Positions 23,992 to 32,992 of a DNA stretch of 58,079 nt are shown here, piece after piece. Position 1 is the first letter of the stretch, and each line of letters starts with the position of its first letter. Source of the stretch: SFWF01 sp045591645 (GTDB lineage Bacteria; Bacillota; Clostridia; Oscillospirales; Acutalibacteraceae); assembly GCA_045591645.1 (NCBI GenBank), contig JAZNTG010000011.1:1-58079 (forward strand), read 5' to 3'. A program made the translations under genes and the position numbers. The notes under the pieces are model-generated. The model searched no databases. It saw only the letters and a list, made by a program, of their open reading frames with translations, and was not told the origin of the DNA.

Positions 23992-24020
23992 ATTATACTC
24001 AAACGCGATATTTTTGTCAA
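23992..24020 (-). promoter_or_regulatory. Perfect consensus promoter of tRNA-Arg
   Basis: Minus strand TTGACA (24020-24015), 17-bp spacer, TATAAT (23997-23992). Confidence 0.88.
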
Positions 24021-24047
24021 TCAAAACTACGGTATCTTCAATAAATC

Positions 24048-24076
24048 TTGTATATTTTTCAGATATATGTTAAAAT
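24048..24076 (+). promoter_or_regulatory. Promoter of the kinase-PqqD pair
   Basis: TTGTAT (24048-24053), 17-bp spacer, TAAAAT (24071-24076), 32 bases before the ATG at 24108. Confidence 0.6.
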
Positions 24077-24107
24077 ACTTCAAAACGCAAAAGGAGTGAG
24101 GGCGGAT

Positions 24108-24821
24108 ATGCGGTGCAGGATAGCGGATATCAATATCGAAATTCGAAACACGGACCCTGCGACCGAAGCGCTGTGCGCGGATTTTCTTTCGGATTTCGAC
24201 CGTGCCGATATCGTAATACCCGTATCTCCTTTTGAGGTCAAAAGGGAGATGGAAGAGTCTCCTTATAACAACAGCTTTGCTTATACCGAAAGCTTTCTCG
24301 CTTTCAAAAAACTCAGCTGTCAGCTTGCTGCATACGATGCTTTTCTTATGCACGGCGCAGTAGTCAAGGTGAGAGGGAAGGGTATTATTTTCTCAGCACC
24401 GAGCGGTACGGGTAAAACTACCCATATGCTGAATTGGAAGAAACTATTTGGCGACCTGACCATAATAAACGGCGACAAGCCGATAATTCGTTTCGTTGAT
24501 AATCAGCTGAAAGCCTATGGTTCGCCCTGGTGCGGCAAAGAGGGCTATGCTGAAAACGATTCGGTGGTACTTACCGATATTTGTTTCATCGAGCGAGCCA
24601 GTGAAAACAGTATTCACAGGTTAAGTCCGAGAGATGCGGTGAGCGAGCTTATAGGACAGACGCTGATACCAAAGAATTCCGCCGATGCGCTGAGGGTGCT
24701 CGGATTGGTGGATGACCTACTAAAAAAATGCGCAGTATGGAAGATATACTGCACTAAAGATACTGAATCTGCCGTTATAGCTTCGGACGAGATTTTAAAT
24801 GCAAAGGAGCAAATAAAATGA
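24108..24821 (+). CDS. HPr-kinase-like P-loop protein
   Basis: A 237-residue protein. FLMHGAVVKVRGKGIIFSAP leads into the P-loop SAPSGTGKTTH (near 105), then NGDKPIIR resembles the second HprK phosphate-binding motif, and YGSPWCGKEGYAEND is typical of HprK-like proteins that pair with PqqD proteins. A true HPr kinase is longer and has a DRTG-like N-terminal domain, which is absent. Relatives include kinases that phosphorylate lasso and other RiPP precursors. ATG 24108 is chosen because AAGGAG precedes it and the promoter -10 lies at 24071. The 3' end overlaps the PqqD start by four bases, so the two are translationally coupled. Confidence 0.7.
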   Translation: MRCRIADINIEIRNTDPATEALCADFLSDFDRADIVIPVSPFEVKREMEESPYNNSFAYTESFLAFKKLSCQLAAYDAFLMHGAVVKVRGKGIIFSAPSGTGKTTHMLNWKKLFGDLTIINGDKPIIRFVDNQLKAYGSPWCGKEGYAENDSVVLTDICFIERASENSIHRLSPRDAVSELIGQTLIPKNSADALRVLGLVDDLLKKCAVWKIYCTKDTESAVIASDEILNAKEQIK

Positions 24822-25084
24822 AACTAAAAACAGAATTTGTTGTAAGAAATGTTGCTGATAAAACGGTAGCTATAGCTGTAGATTCGTCAGAGAACAGCTT
24901 TAACGGTATGCTGACTTTAAACGACAGCGGAGCATTTATTTTCGAGCATTTAAAAGAGGACACCGATATGGAGACCATTATCAAGGACTTCCTCGCTGAG
25001 TACGACGCCACTCCTGAGCAGGCAGAGGGAACAATAACAAGCTTTATCGAAAAGCTAAGAGAAGCAGGACTCATTGAAGAATAA
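24818..25084 (+). CDS. PqqD-family (RiPP recognition element) protein
   Basis: An 88-residue winged-helix PqqD-like protein: KTEFVVRNVADKTVAIAV strands, LNDSGAFIFEHLKEDTD (the conserved LNxxGxxIxxxL motif) and IIKDFLAEYD...ITSFIEKLREAGLI helices. PqqD domains bind leader peptides and present them to modifying enzymes. Here the only partner is the HPr-kinase-like protein; no radical SAM, cyclase, protease, transporter or precursor is in the flanking genes. It may guide the kinase to a peptide substrate encoded elsewhere. A strong terminator follows. Confidence 0.85.
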   Translation: MKLKTEFVVRNVADKTVAIAVDSSENSFNGMLTLNDSGAFIFEHLKEDTDMETIIKDFLAEYDATPEQAEGTITSFIEKLREAGLIEE

Positions 25085-25092
25085 TAAAAACT

Positions 25093-25122
25093 AAACCCGC
25101 TGTTTAAATGAACAGCGGGTTT
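25093..25122. terminator. Bidirectional terminator
   Basis: AAACCCGCTGTT / AACAGCGGGTTT with loop TAAATG, between the PqqD gene and convergent secF. Confidence 0.93.
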
Positions 25123-25131
25123 GTTATATCC

Positions 25132-26073
25132 TTATTTTTTGAGGTTCTTTTTCTTAGAGTCAGTGTAGTTCTTCCAAATTACCCACAAAGGTGCGGATAC
25201 AAAAAGGGAAGAAATACAGCCTGAGATAAGACCTATAGCCATCGGGATAGCGAAGCTTCTAAGAGAGGTAAGACCGTAAACCTCAGATACTATGATGATC
25301 ATTGTAACTGCGAGGAAGGTAGTTACGGTGGTAACTATCGTACGGGTCTTTACCTTGTTTACAGCGCCGTTAACAAGCTCTGCAGTAGACATATCGTGGT
25401 AGAGTGACTTATCCTCGCGGATACGGTCATAGATAACGATGGTATCGTTAAGAGAGTAACCGAGAATGGTAAGCAGAACTGCCATAAAGTTCATATCGAT
25501 CTGCAGGTTGAAAATAGTGCAGGCGAAGAATGCTGCAAATACGTCAAGGAAAAGGGCAGCAAAAGCGGTGATTGCCGCTGAAACGCCACCGATTCTTCTG
25601 AAACGGATGCCGACATAAACGGTAACCAGCGCGCCTGCGATAACAACAGCCACGATACACTTAACAAAGAATGAGCTTGCAAGGGTAGCCGCAACCGAGT
25701 TGGAGTCGCTGAGTTTAAAGGAGTTATCGGGATATGTGTCTGTCAGAGCTTTTTCTACAGCAGCCTGAGAGTCATTAGAGAGAGATTCAGAACCTACGAG
25801 TGTTACTACGAGAGTCTTGGAATCCTCAGTAAAGCCAGAGTTTTCGCTAAGGTTGACATCCTTGCCGATGGTGTTTTCGATAAGAGACTCGGCACCAGCG
25901 AAGTCGACTTCGCCTTTAAAGGAGTAGGAAAGTCGGGTGCCGCCCTTGAAGTCGATAGAGAGGTTTACACCGCCCCAGATGAAGGCGAATACGGTGCCGA
26001 TGATAAAGAATACGGCATAGCCAATAAGAATATATTTGAAGGCTTTGTTGAAATTGATTTCTTTCTTAAACAT
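25132..26073 (-). CDS. secF: Protein translocase subunit SecF
   Basis: A 313-residue membrane protein of the Sec accessory complex that uses the proton motive force to aid late export. TM1 (YILIGYAVFFIIGTVFAF), the extracytoplasmic domain with VNLSIDFKGGTRLSYSF, and five further helices including MNFMAVLLTILGYSLNDTIVIYDRIRED, the SecF signature. ATG 26073 is chosen: it has GGAGGTG upstream and overlaps the end of secD by eight bases. Terminates at the shared hairpin. Confidence 0.96.
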   Translation of the reverse strand: MFKKEINFNKAFKYILIGYAVFFIIGTVFAFIWGGVNLSIDFKGGTRLSYSFKGEVDFAGAESLIENTIGKDVNLSENSGFTEDSKTLVVTLVGSESLSNDSQAAVEKALTDTYPDNSFKLSDSNSVAATLASSFFVKCIVAVVIAGALVTVYVGIRFRRIGGVSAAITAFAALFLDVFAAFFACTIFNLQIDMNFMAVLLTILGYSLNDTIVIYDRIREDKSLYHDMSTAELVNGAVNKVKTRTIVTTVTTFLAVTMIIIVSEVYGLTSLRSFAIPMAIGLISGCISSLFVSAPLWVIWKNYTDSKKKNLKK

Positions 26074-27445
26074 TCTTAGCACCTCCGAATAAAACAGGCT
26101 TTCTGAAGATCTTGTATCTGGAGATGCTCTTCATCATCCATCTTGAAACGAGAACACCGAGAATCAGGTTGAAGATAACGCCGATCAGCAGTGTATAACC
26201 AAAGGAGTAGATCGAGCCTGTGATGGTCGAGCCGAAGAGTGACATAAGAGGTGAGAAGATGGCACCGATAATATTATCGGACGAGCCGAAAGCGCCCATT
26301 AGCACTAAGGATACAATAACAATGGTGACGTTACCGTCGATAATAGCGCCTATACTGTTCTTGTAGCCTGCGCTGATAGCGCCGTCGATGGTCTTGCCCT
26401 TTGCGAACTCTTCCTTGATACGCTCTGCAGCGATAACGTTAGCGTCAACGCCCACACCGATGGAAAGGATGATACCTGCGATACCCGGTACGGTAAGGGT
26501 GAAGCTGTTGCTGTTTGCAAAGAAGCCTGAGATGCAGGCGATCATAGCTGCGATCTGTCCAAGCAGAGAAAAGCTTGCGATAACACCGGGCAGTCTGTAT
26601 CTTACGATCATAAGAAGGCAGATAACGCCGAAAGCGATAGAACCTGCGATAAGCATAACGTTCAGTGCATTAGAACCGAGAGAAGGAGAGACTATCTGGG
26701 TCTTAGCTTCGTCAGCGGTTAGCGCAAAGGGAAGTGAACCCGCGTTGATGGTGTCGGCAAGAGACTTCGCCTCTTCGGCGTTTGCCATACCGTCTATGTA
26801 GCAGGAGCCGTTAGTGATAGCGGTCTGTACTGTAGGAGCCGAAACGACCTGATCATCCATACAGATAGCTATCTGACTTCCTACAAGCGATGCGGTTGCT
26901 GTTGAGAATTTGGACTTTCCTGCAGATGTGAATTCGAGAGAAACGATGTTTTCACCCGTCTGGGGGTCGATATCTGCATAAGCTCTCGCAACATCGGTAC
27001 CCTCAAGAATAACATCTCCCGTAGCGGTCGAGCCCTTGCGGAAGGTAAGTACAGCCTCTGCTTCGAGTTCCTTAATAGCGGCTTGAGGATCAAATTCGGT
27101 CTCATCAGCGGTCCAAGGGAAGCGGACGATTATCTGATGACGACTTGTATCGGAAAATACCTCGTAGTCGGTAATGTTATTGTTGACAAGACGGGTCTCG
27201 ATAATGGTCTTTGCTGCATCCATATCGTCATTTGTGATGTCAGCATCTTCCTTATCGGGTGCGAAAACTGCTTCGACGCCGCCACGGATATCAATACCCC
27301 AACGGATGTCCTTGGCGCCCTTGAATGTTATCTGACGGGTATCGCCGTAGTAGTTTTCCACGCCGAAAAATGCGGTATAGGTAAGAAGGAGAATAAATAC
27401 TAAAAGTATCGGAAATACCCACTTACCTGTCTTTTTTGCTTTCAT
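26066..27445 (-). CDS. secD: Protein translocase subunit SecD
   Basis: A 459-residue partner of SecF. TM1 near residues 10-30; DIRWGIDIRGGVEAVFAPD is the conserved first motif; the periplasmic-type domain is short, as in Gram-positive SecD; the C-terminal helices include GIAGIILSIGVGVDANVIAAERIKEE, the SecD signature. RBS GGAGG before the ATG. Perfect promoter at 27479-27507. secD-secF form one minus-strand operon with an 8-base overlap. Confidence 0.96.
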   Translation of the reverse strand: MKAKKTGKWVFPILLVFILLLTYTAFFGVENYYGDTRQITFKGAKDIRWGIDIRGGVEAVFAPDKEDADITNDDMDAAKTIIETRLVNNNITDYEVFSDTSRHQIIVRFPWTADETEFDPQAAIKELEAEAVLTFRKGSTATGDVILEGTDVARAYADIDPQTGENIVSLEFTSAGKSKFSTATASLVGSQIAICMDDQVVSAPTVQTAITNGSCYIDGMANAEEAKSLADTINAGSLPFALTADEAKTQIVSPSLGSNALNVMLIAGSIAFGVICLLMIVRYRLPGVIASFSLLGQIAAMIACISGFFANSNSFTLTVPGIAGIILSIGVGVDANVIAAERIKEEFAKGKTIDGAISAGYKNSIGAIIDGNVTIVIVSLVLMGAFGSSDNIIGAIFSPLMSLFGSTITGSIYSFGYTLLIGVIFNLILGVLVSRWMMKSISRYKIFRKPVLFGGAKNV

Positions 27446-27478
27446 TGGCAGGTCCTCCAGAAGTTGATTGTAATGTAT

Positions 27479-27507
27479 ATTATATAATTAATAATATATA
27501 TTGTCAA
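27479..27507 (-). promoter_or_regulatory. Perfect consensus promoter of secDF
   Basis: Minus strand TTGACA (27507-27502), 17-bp spacer, TATAAT (27484-27479). Confidence 0.85.
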
Positions 27508-27513
27508 ATTGTT

Positions 27514-28794
27514 TTAGTTCTTGTCGCTTATAAGCTTTTCAAGAGCGGCATACTTAACGGCTACCGAGAGCACATCCGCAGCCTTTTTGATATCGGCAAC
27601 AGACGGATAAGAGGGAGCAATTCGGATATTGCTGTCCTCAGGGTCGCGCCCGTAAGGATAGGTAGCGCCGGGCTTTGTGATGGCTAGTCCTGCCTCTTTA
27701 CAAAGCTCACCCACTCTTTTTGCGCAGCCCGGCAGTACCATCATACTGATGAAATATCCACCGAGTGGCTTTGTCCATTCTGCGATACCCTTGCCCGAAA
27801 GCTCAGCTTCAAAGCTTTCAAGACAGGCTTCGAACTTAGGTCTTAGAACATCTGCGTGCAGCTTCATATGAGCTAGAAGAGCATCGACGCTCGGGAACAT
27901 TCTTGCGTGGCAAAGCTGATTTAATTTATTAGGTCCTATCGTCTGTACCGTCATTCTTGACTTTAACATACGAAGGTTGTTATCGCTTGCCGCCTCAACT
28001 GCTATTCCCGCACCGGGGAAGGATATCTTAGAGGTCGAGGTGAACATAATCACAAGGTCCTCGTTGCCATTCTTCTTACATTCCTCATAGATGCCGAGAA
28101 GCTTGTCGCCGTTATCGTAAAGGTCGTGAATAATGTAAGCGTTATCCCACATTACACGGAAGTCCTTTGCCGCGGGCTTTAAAGCGGCAATTCTGCGAAC
28201 AGTCTCATCGCTGTAGGTAAGACCTGTGGGGTTGGAATACTTCGGAACACACCACATACCCTTGACGGCAGGGTCCTTTACAAGCTCTTCGACCGCATCC
28301 ATATCGGGACCGTCGGCGAGGTATTTAACAGGTATCATTTCGATGCCATAATATTCGCAGATGCCGAAGTGGCGGTCATATCCCGGGGCGGGGCAGATGA
28401 ACTTTATCTTACCCTGATTTATCCACGGACCCTCACCGAAGCCGGATACCATACCCTGAGTTATGGTGTCAAACATCATATTAAGGGAAGAGTTTCCTCC
28501 GCAGATAACATTTTCCCAATTTATTCCGAGCACGCGGCCGAACAACTCTTTAAGCTCGTCGAGTCCGTCAAGTCCGCCGTAGTTGCGGCAGTCGGTACCC
28601 TTCATAGCAATATATCCCTTTTGGCCACCGACATTCTCAAGAAGTCCCTCGGATAAGTCGAGCTGGTCGAAACCGGGTTTGCCTCGGGTCATATCAAGCG
28701 ATAATCCTAAAGCCTTGATCTTTTCATATTCTTCTTTTACTTTGTAAAACTCTTTTTCAAGAGCCTCTAATTCCATGGAACGGTAGTCAGACAT
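27514..28794 (-). CDS. Aminotransferase, class I/II (type Ic aspartate aminotransferase-like)
   Basis: A 426-residue PLP enzyme. LSLDMTRGKPGFDQLDLSEG, CRNYGGLDGLDELKELFG and CGGNSSLNMMFDTI fit the aminotransferase subgroup called AspAT type Ic (PF12897). PKYSNPTGLTYSDETV and MWDNAYIIHDL hold the PLP-binding Asn/Asp, and TSTSKISFPGAG the Schiff-base Lys. It probably transfers amino groups between aspartate or alanine and 2-oxoglutarate. Start chosen at ATG 28794 (MSDYRSMEL) behind GGAGG. Monocistronic. Confidence 0.9.
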   Translation of the reverse strand: MSDYRSMELEALEKEFYKVKEEYEKIKALGLSLDMTRGKPGFDQLDLSEGLLENVGGQKGYIAMKGTDCRNYGGLDGLDELKELFGRVLGINWENVICGGNSSLNMMFDTITQGMVSGFGEGPWINQGKIKFICPAPGYDRHFGICEYYGIEMIPVKYLADGPDMDAVEELVKDPAVKGMWCVPKYSNPTGLTYSDETVRRIAALKPAAKDFRVMWDNAYIIHDLYDNGDKLLGIYEECKKNGNEDLVIMFTSTSKISFPGAGIAVEAASDNNLRMLKSRMTVQTIGPNKLNQLCHARMFPSVDALLAHMKLHADVLRPKFEACLESFEAELSGKGIAEWTKPLGGYFISMMVLPGCAKRVGELCKEAGLAITKPGATYPYGRDPEDSNIRIAPSYPSVADIKKAADVLSVAVKYAALEKLISDKN

Positions 28795-28826
28795 CAATAA
28801 TCCTCCAATATAGAACATTACACTTT

Positions 28827-28855
28827 ATAATAATATATTTTTATCATTATTGCAA
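28827..28855 (-). promoter_or_regulatory. Promoter of the aminotransferase gene
   Basis: Minus strand TTGCAA (28855-28850), 17-bp spacer, TATTAT (28832-28827). Confidence 0.6.
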
Positions 28856-28890
28856 GAAAAATGTGCTATAAAAACGAATTGTTCACAAAT

Positions 28891-28924
28891 AAAAACCGCC
28901 TTTCTAAGTGAAAGACGGTTTTCA
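28891..28924 (-). terminator. Terminator of the sugar oxidoreductase-isomerase operon
   Basis: AAAACCGTCTTTC / GAAAGGCGGTTTT on the minus strand with one mismatch, loop ACTTA, then TTATTTG. It ends the four-gene operon 28932-32912. Confidence 0.8.
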
Positions 28925-28931
28925 TAAGGCA

Positions 28932-30104
28932 TCACCATTTAACTCTCCAGCGGGAGGAATATTCGCTATTCCTTGCTTCGGAGTATTCTATGGTTTTTTC
29001 TTTTGAATCTGACATAAGCCTGAAAAGCAGGCCGCCAAACTCTTTTTCGTCGATAGGCAGCGTCACAGGCTGATTCTTATGTGCGGAAAGATATGCCGCA
29101 TTTGATATCATAAGCTCATTTATACCGTCAGTACCGGGTGCGATCAGCTCATCATCGTGCAGTATAGCGTTTGCAAAATTTTGCAATATACCGCGGTGAG
29201 CAGTTTCGGGCTCATCTTGCACAAACTCAATATATTCGGTTTCTATTTTTGGGGAATTAGAGCTTGAAGAAAAGCATACTTCACGCTCAGATTCCTTTAG
29301 GCGCCACCACTTCAGAGTTTTATTTTCTAAAACGAGCTTACCAAACTCACCTGATATTTCCAAACGGTTTGTGCCCGGATATTCGCCTGTAGAGGTGATG
29401 AACACACCGGTGGCTCCGTTCGGATATCTTGCAACGATGGTAACATCATCCTCAACCTCGATATTGTGGTATTTTGCAATATCGCAAATTGAGCTTATTT
29501 CATTAGGCATACCGCATATCCATTGCCAGAGATCAAGGTTATGGGGAGCCTGATTTAGAAGAACTCCGCCGCCTTCACCTGACCATGTTGCGCGCCAATC
29601 GCCCGAGTCATAATAATGCTGTGTGCGATACCAATTAGTAATTATCCACACTGATCTTTTAAGCTTTCCGAGAGCTCCGCTTTTAACTATCTCTCTTGCC
29701 TTTGCAAAGAGCGGATTGGTGCGCTGATTGAACATTATTGCAAATACTTTGTCCGACTTCTCGGCGATCGCATTGATCTGCTTAGCTTTTGCAACGGTAA
29801 TATCAACAGGCTTCTCAACCAGAACGTGAAGTCCCGAATTAAGCGCATCTTTTGCAATATCAGTATGAAATTTATGAGGTGTAGAAATGATTACTGCATC
29901 TATAAGAGAGCTTTCGATCATTTTTCTGTAATCGGTAAAAAAAGGAATATCAGGATACTCTTTTTCAAGAGCATCCTTTCTGGCTGAGCTTATGTCGCAA
30001 AGAGCGCAAAGCTTCATACCTTCTACCTTTCCTTCTGCAATACAATGCGTATGAGAGGTGCCGATATTTCCTACACCGATTATGCCGACTCGTACAGTGT
30101 TCAT
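28932..30104 (-). CDS. Gfo/Idh/MocA-family oxidoreductase A
   Basis: A 390-residue dehydrogenase. VGIIGVGNIGTSHTHCI is the Rossmann start; HVLVEKPVDIT has the catalytic Lys; GGGVLLNQAPHNLDLWQW the catalytic His. It shares long near-identical stretches with the gene directly upstream (for example YYDSGDWRATWSGEGGGVLL), so the two are recent paralogues. Family members oxidise a sugar hydroxyl, often to a 3-keto sugar, or reduce the ketone. Last gene of the operon, 24 bases after its paralogue. Confidence 0.92.
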   Translation of the reverse strand: MNTVRVGIIGVGNIGTSHTHCIAEGKVEGMKLCALCDISSARKDALEKEYPDIPFFTDYRKMIESSLIDAVIISTPHKFHTDIAKDALNSGLHVLVEKPVDITVAKAKQINAIAEKSDKVFAIMFNQRTNPLFAKAREIVKSGALGKLKRSVWIITNWYRTQHYYDSGDWRATWSGEGGGVLLNQAPHNLDLWQWICGMPNEISSICDIAKYHNIEVEDDVTIVARYPNGATGVFITSTGEYPGTNRLEISGEFGKLVLENKTLKWWRLKESEREVCFSSSSNSPKIETEYIEFVQDEPETAHRGILQNFANAILHDDELIAPGTDGINELMISNAAYLSAHKNQPVTLPIDEKEFGGLLFRLMSDSKEKTIEYSEARNSEYSSRWRVKW

Positions 30105-30128
30105 AGAGCCATGCTCCTTAAGGAGTGA

Positions 30129-31298
30129 TTATTTTGTTCCACCGTAGGTGCTGGAGGTGTCAGCAAATACAGTCTCTACAGGAGCCTTACGGCGAGAGGT
30201 TGCTACTCTCTTCATAAGCTCTTCATAGTAAAGATCCTCGTCGAAAGGAAGCTCGATCTCGCGGCCTAACCATGAAGAAAGATGCATTGCGTTTGAAAGG
30301 GTCAGTCCGTTGATTCCCTCTTCGCCGCCTGCGATCATTTTGCCGCCGCTAAGTATACAATCCGACCAAGCGTTAAGAACAGCGGGATGGTGAGGAGTAA
30401 GACCGTCGTGTTCGGCAGGAACTTCCTTCTGCGGTACAGTTCCGAAGGGAGCTTTATTGGTCTTTGTGAATTCGGGCTCGCTGACATCGAATTCTATAAG
30501 TGTAAGGTCATTACCTTCGGCAACGATCTTGGCTTTATCCATCTGGATCTCAAAACGGTTAGTACCGCAAGCATCGCCTGTAGTGGTTACAAATACGCCT
30601 GTAGCACCGTTTGCATATTCAACAAATGCTGTAACATCGTCGTCGACCTCAATGTCATGCCACTGACCGTACTTGATTTTAGCCTGTACTTTTACGGGCA
30701 TGCCGCAGATCCATTGCCAAAGGTCAAGCTGGTGAGGACACTGATTAAGAAGAACACCGCCGCCTTCACCCGACCATGTTGCACGCCAATCGCCTGAATC
30801 ATAATAAGCCTGAGGACGGTACCAGTTGGTAATTATCCAGTTTGTACGGCGGATCTGACCGTATTTGCCCGAATGAACGAGCTCGTACATCTTCTTATAG
30901 ATACTGCTTGCGCGCTGATTAAACATCATGCCGAAAACAGCTTCATGCTTTTTAGATTCATCGATCATTTCGCGAACCTGTTTGGTATAAACGCCTGCGG
31001 GCTTTTCTACCATAACATGAATGTTACGCTTCATACACTCGATAGCGTATTTGGGGTGGTCGTAGTGGGGAACAGCTACAAGACAACTGTCGATAAGTCC
31101 CGAGTCGAGCATCTCCTCTGCGGTGTTAAAATAAACGAGCTTATCACCCCAGGTGTTTTTACCCCACTCAATGCGGACAGGATTAATGTCGGCGACAGCG
31201 ACAATTTCAATGTTGGGACATTTACCGTTTAAAATGTGGTTAACATGAATTGCACCCATGTTACCTATGCCGATGATACCTAAACGAAGTTTTTCCAT
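30129..31298 (-). CDS. Gfo/Idh/MocA-family oxidoreductase B
   Basis: A 389-residue paralogue of the gene at 28932-30104. LGIIGIGNMGAIHVNHI, HVMVEKPAGVYTK and GGGVLLNQCPHQLDLWQW are the NAD-binding, EKP and catalytic-His motifs. The shared NWYR...YYDSGDWRATWSGEGG block shows tandem duplication, while substrate-contact residues (AQH vs CPH neighbours) differ. A pair could work in series, for instance oxidation then reduction at different carbons. It sits 14 bases downstream of an isomerase gene. Confidence 0.92.
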   Translation of the reverse strand: MEKLRLGIIGIGNMGAIHVNHILNGKCPNIEIVAVADINPVRIEWGKNTWGDKLVYFNTAEEMLDSGLIDSCLVAVPHYDHPKYAIECMKRNIHVMVEKPAGVYTKQVREMIDESKKHEAVFGMMFNQRASSIYKKMYELVHSGKYGQIRRTNWIITNWYRPQAYYDSGDWRATWSGEGGGVLLNQCPHQLDLWQWICGMPVKVQAKIKYGQWHDIEVDDDVTAFVEYANGATGVFVTTTGDACGTNRFEIQMDKAKIVAEGNDLTLIEFDVSEPEFTKTNKAPFGTVPQKEVPAEHDGLTPHHPAVLNAWSDCILSGGKMIAGGEEGINGLTLSNAMHLSSWLGREIELPFDEDLYYEELMKRVATSRRKAPVETVFADTSSTYGGTK

Positions 31299-31312
31299 TG
31301 TTCATTTCTCCT

Positions 31313-32053
31313 TTATTTCAAACCTAAAGAGGTAAGATAATCGTAGCTTCTCTTCAAACAGTCAAACGGGTCTTCTCCGTAGCAGTCGTCCTGCTCTACA
31401 AGGGCATATTCGGTTCCGACCTTTTCGCACGCTTTGATGATACCTTCAAAGTTCATATTTCCTTCGCCGACAACCGCCATATCGCCGTTGTGCTTCATAT
31501 CCTTAAAGTGTACACAGTCAACACGGCCTTCCAGCTTCTCGAGCCACTGAATAGGATCTGCGCCGGCCTTCTGAACCCAGTATGTATCCAATATAATGCC
31601 GAGCTTGTCTGCAGAAAAGGTGTCAAGAATTATGTCGATATTTTTCTTGCCGTCTATTTTGTTAAACTCAACAGCATGGTTGTGGTAGTAAAGCTTTCCG
31701 CCTGCTGCCTTTACAGCATCTGCGTGACAGAGGATTGTATCGATCAGTTCCGATACAGGCTTTTGGTGAAGATCGAAATATCCGATACCCACACGGTTAC
31801 ATCCTATGGTTTTGTGGAAATCTACAGTACCTGCAGGATCGGCAGCTACCTTTTCGGGACTGAAGTGTGTGATGGCACATTCAAGTCCGTTCTTGTCCAG
31901 CTCTTCCTTCATCCAGTCGGCATCATAATCACAGGTGCCCGAAAGCTGAACGGTAGTGTACCCCATATCAGCAACCTTTTTCAAAGATTCGCTTATACCG
32001 TTAAGGTCTTTGGTAAATGCTCTTACAGTATAAAGCTGTGCTCCCAGTTTCAT
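31313..32053 (-). CDS. Sugar phosphate isomerase/epimerase-family TIM barrel
   Basis: A 246-residue xylose-isomerase-like TIM barrel (AP endonuclease family 2 fold). MKLGAQLYTVRAFTKDLNGI is a typical start; LYYHNHAVEFNKIDG and LGIILDTYWVQKAGADP carry metal-binding His/Glu/Asp, and VDCVHFKDMKHNG the Asp-His metal ligands near the C-terminus. Relatives are inosose dehydratases and 3-keto-glycoside-acting enzymes. Third of the order 32067 > 31313 > 30129 > 28932 as transcribed second. Confidence 0.88.
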   Translation of the reverse strand: MKLGAQLYTVRAFTKDLNGISESLKKVADMGYTTVQLSGTCDYDADWMKEELDKNGLECAITHFSPEKVAADPAGTVDFHKTIGCNRVGIGYFDLHQKPVSELIDTILCHADAVKAAGGKLYYHNHAVEFNKIDGKKNIDIILDTFSADKLGIILDTYWVQKAGADPIQWLEKLEGRVDCVHFKDMKHNGDMAVVGEGNMNFEGIIKACEKVGTEYALVEQDDCYGEDPFDCLKRSYDYLTSLGLK

Positions 32054-32066
32054 AAATCCATCTCCT

Positions 32067-32912
32067 TTATATAATATTTTTCAACGCTACAACCGCGTGA
32101 TCAAAGGCTTCTTCTGCAGTTTTGAAATTGCATCCGCCGACCTCGCTCTCTTGACCTTCCTGTTCTAAGGCTGCAAGTCCGTCAAATTCGAAAAGGTGAG
32201 GTTCAAGGGTAATAACTTTACCGCCGGCAGCACGATAAAGCTCTAGTATTGTCTTAATATTTCCGTCGCCTTCGCCTGCGGGGACTATGGCGCCGTCGGT
32301 TTTAGAATCCTTGATGTGAACATACTTAACATAAGGCTCCATAATTTCCCAAGCCTTAAGTGTATTAACAGCGCACTGCACAAAATTTGCAGGGTCAAAA
32401 ACCGATTTTAAAGTAGGAAGCGCTTTGTGTATATCGATACAGCGCTCAGGAATATCGCCGTAAATTCCTTTTTCGTTTTCATGACATAGGGTAATACTGT
32501 AGTCCTTCGCGATCTCAGCAAAAGCACCAAGTCGGTCGATGACCTCGTTTTTATAATCGGCAGGGTCACATCCGTCGGGCATATAAAAGCTGAACATTCT
32601 CAAGCATTCGGCGCCCAGCACCCGTCCGACCTCCATTCCCGCCTTAAAAGAATCAAGGTGAGGGGCAAAATCATCGGTTATCTTTATTTTACCTAAAGGT
32701 GAGCCTAACGACCAAACAGAAAGACCGCTTGCTTCCAATCTGGACCTATAGTCCCTTGCCTCGTCTAAAGTGAGAGCAACAACATTCTTTCCGTCGAGAT
32801 TTCTCATCTCTAATGCGTCAAGAGAGTTGCGCGTAAGTGCGTCGAGCTGACCCGAAAAATTATTATCGCTTTCATCTGCGAAAGCAGCTATATTAAAATC
32901 CTTGAATGGCAT
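32067..32912 (-). CDS. Sugar phosphate isomerase/epimerase-family TIM barrel
   Basis: A 281-residue xylose-isomerase-like TIM barrel, first gene of the operon. NIAAFADESDNNFSGQL, CHENEKGIYGDIPERC, LKSVFDPANFVQC and VKYVHIKDSKTDGAIVPAG hold the expected metal ligands. The HENEKGIYGD segment is shared with several carbohydrate-operon isomerases in gut Firmicutes. Start is ATG 32912 (MPFKDFNI) behind GGAGG; the longer frame is excluded because it would run through the promoter. It likely acts on a keto-sugar or its phosphate. Confidence 0.87.
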   Translation of the reverse strand: MPFKDFNIAAFADESDNNFSGQLDALTRNSLDALEMRNLDGKNVVALTLDEARDYRSRLEASGLSVWSLGSPLGKIKITDDFAPHLDSFKAGMEVGRVLGAECLRMFSFYMPDGCDPADYKNEVIDRLGAFAEIAKDYSITLCHENEKGIYGDIPERCIDIHKALPTLKSVFDPANFVQCAVNTLKAWEIMEPYVKYVHIKDSKTDGAIVPAGEGDGNIKTILELYRAAGGKVITLEPHLFEFDGLAALEQEGQESEVGGCNFKTAEEAFDHAVVALKNII

Positions 32913-32934
32913 AGCATGCGCCTCCTTTACCATC

Positions 32935-32963
32935 AATATACAATATATATATTTGCAATACAA
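32935..32963 (-). promoter_or_regulatory. Promoter of the isomerase/oxidoreductase operon
   Basis: Minus strand TTGTAT (32963-32958), 17-bp spacer, TATATT (32940-32935). The -35 box lies next to the first TTGCAA half-site. Confidence 0.6.
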
Positions 32964-32992
32964 TTACAATAATTTTCAAACTAGATTGCAAA
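32952..32992. promoter_or_regulatory. Inverted TTTGCAAT/ATTGCAAA pair, possible AraC operator
   Basis: TTTGCAAT (32952-32959) and ATTGCAAA (32985-32992), perfect 8-bp complements with centres 33 bp apart, about three helical turns, in a divergent AraC-controlled promoter region. The right site covers the -35 box of the araC-type gene. Confidence 0.55.

Noticed and set aside
24108..25084. Complete RiPP biosynthesis cluster
   Set aside because: No precursor peptide, maturase, protease or exporter is found on either side; only the kinase-PqqD pair is present.
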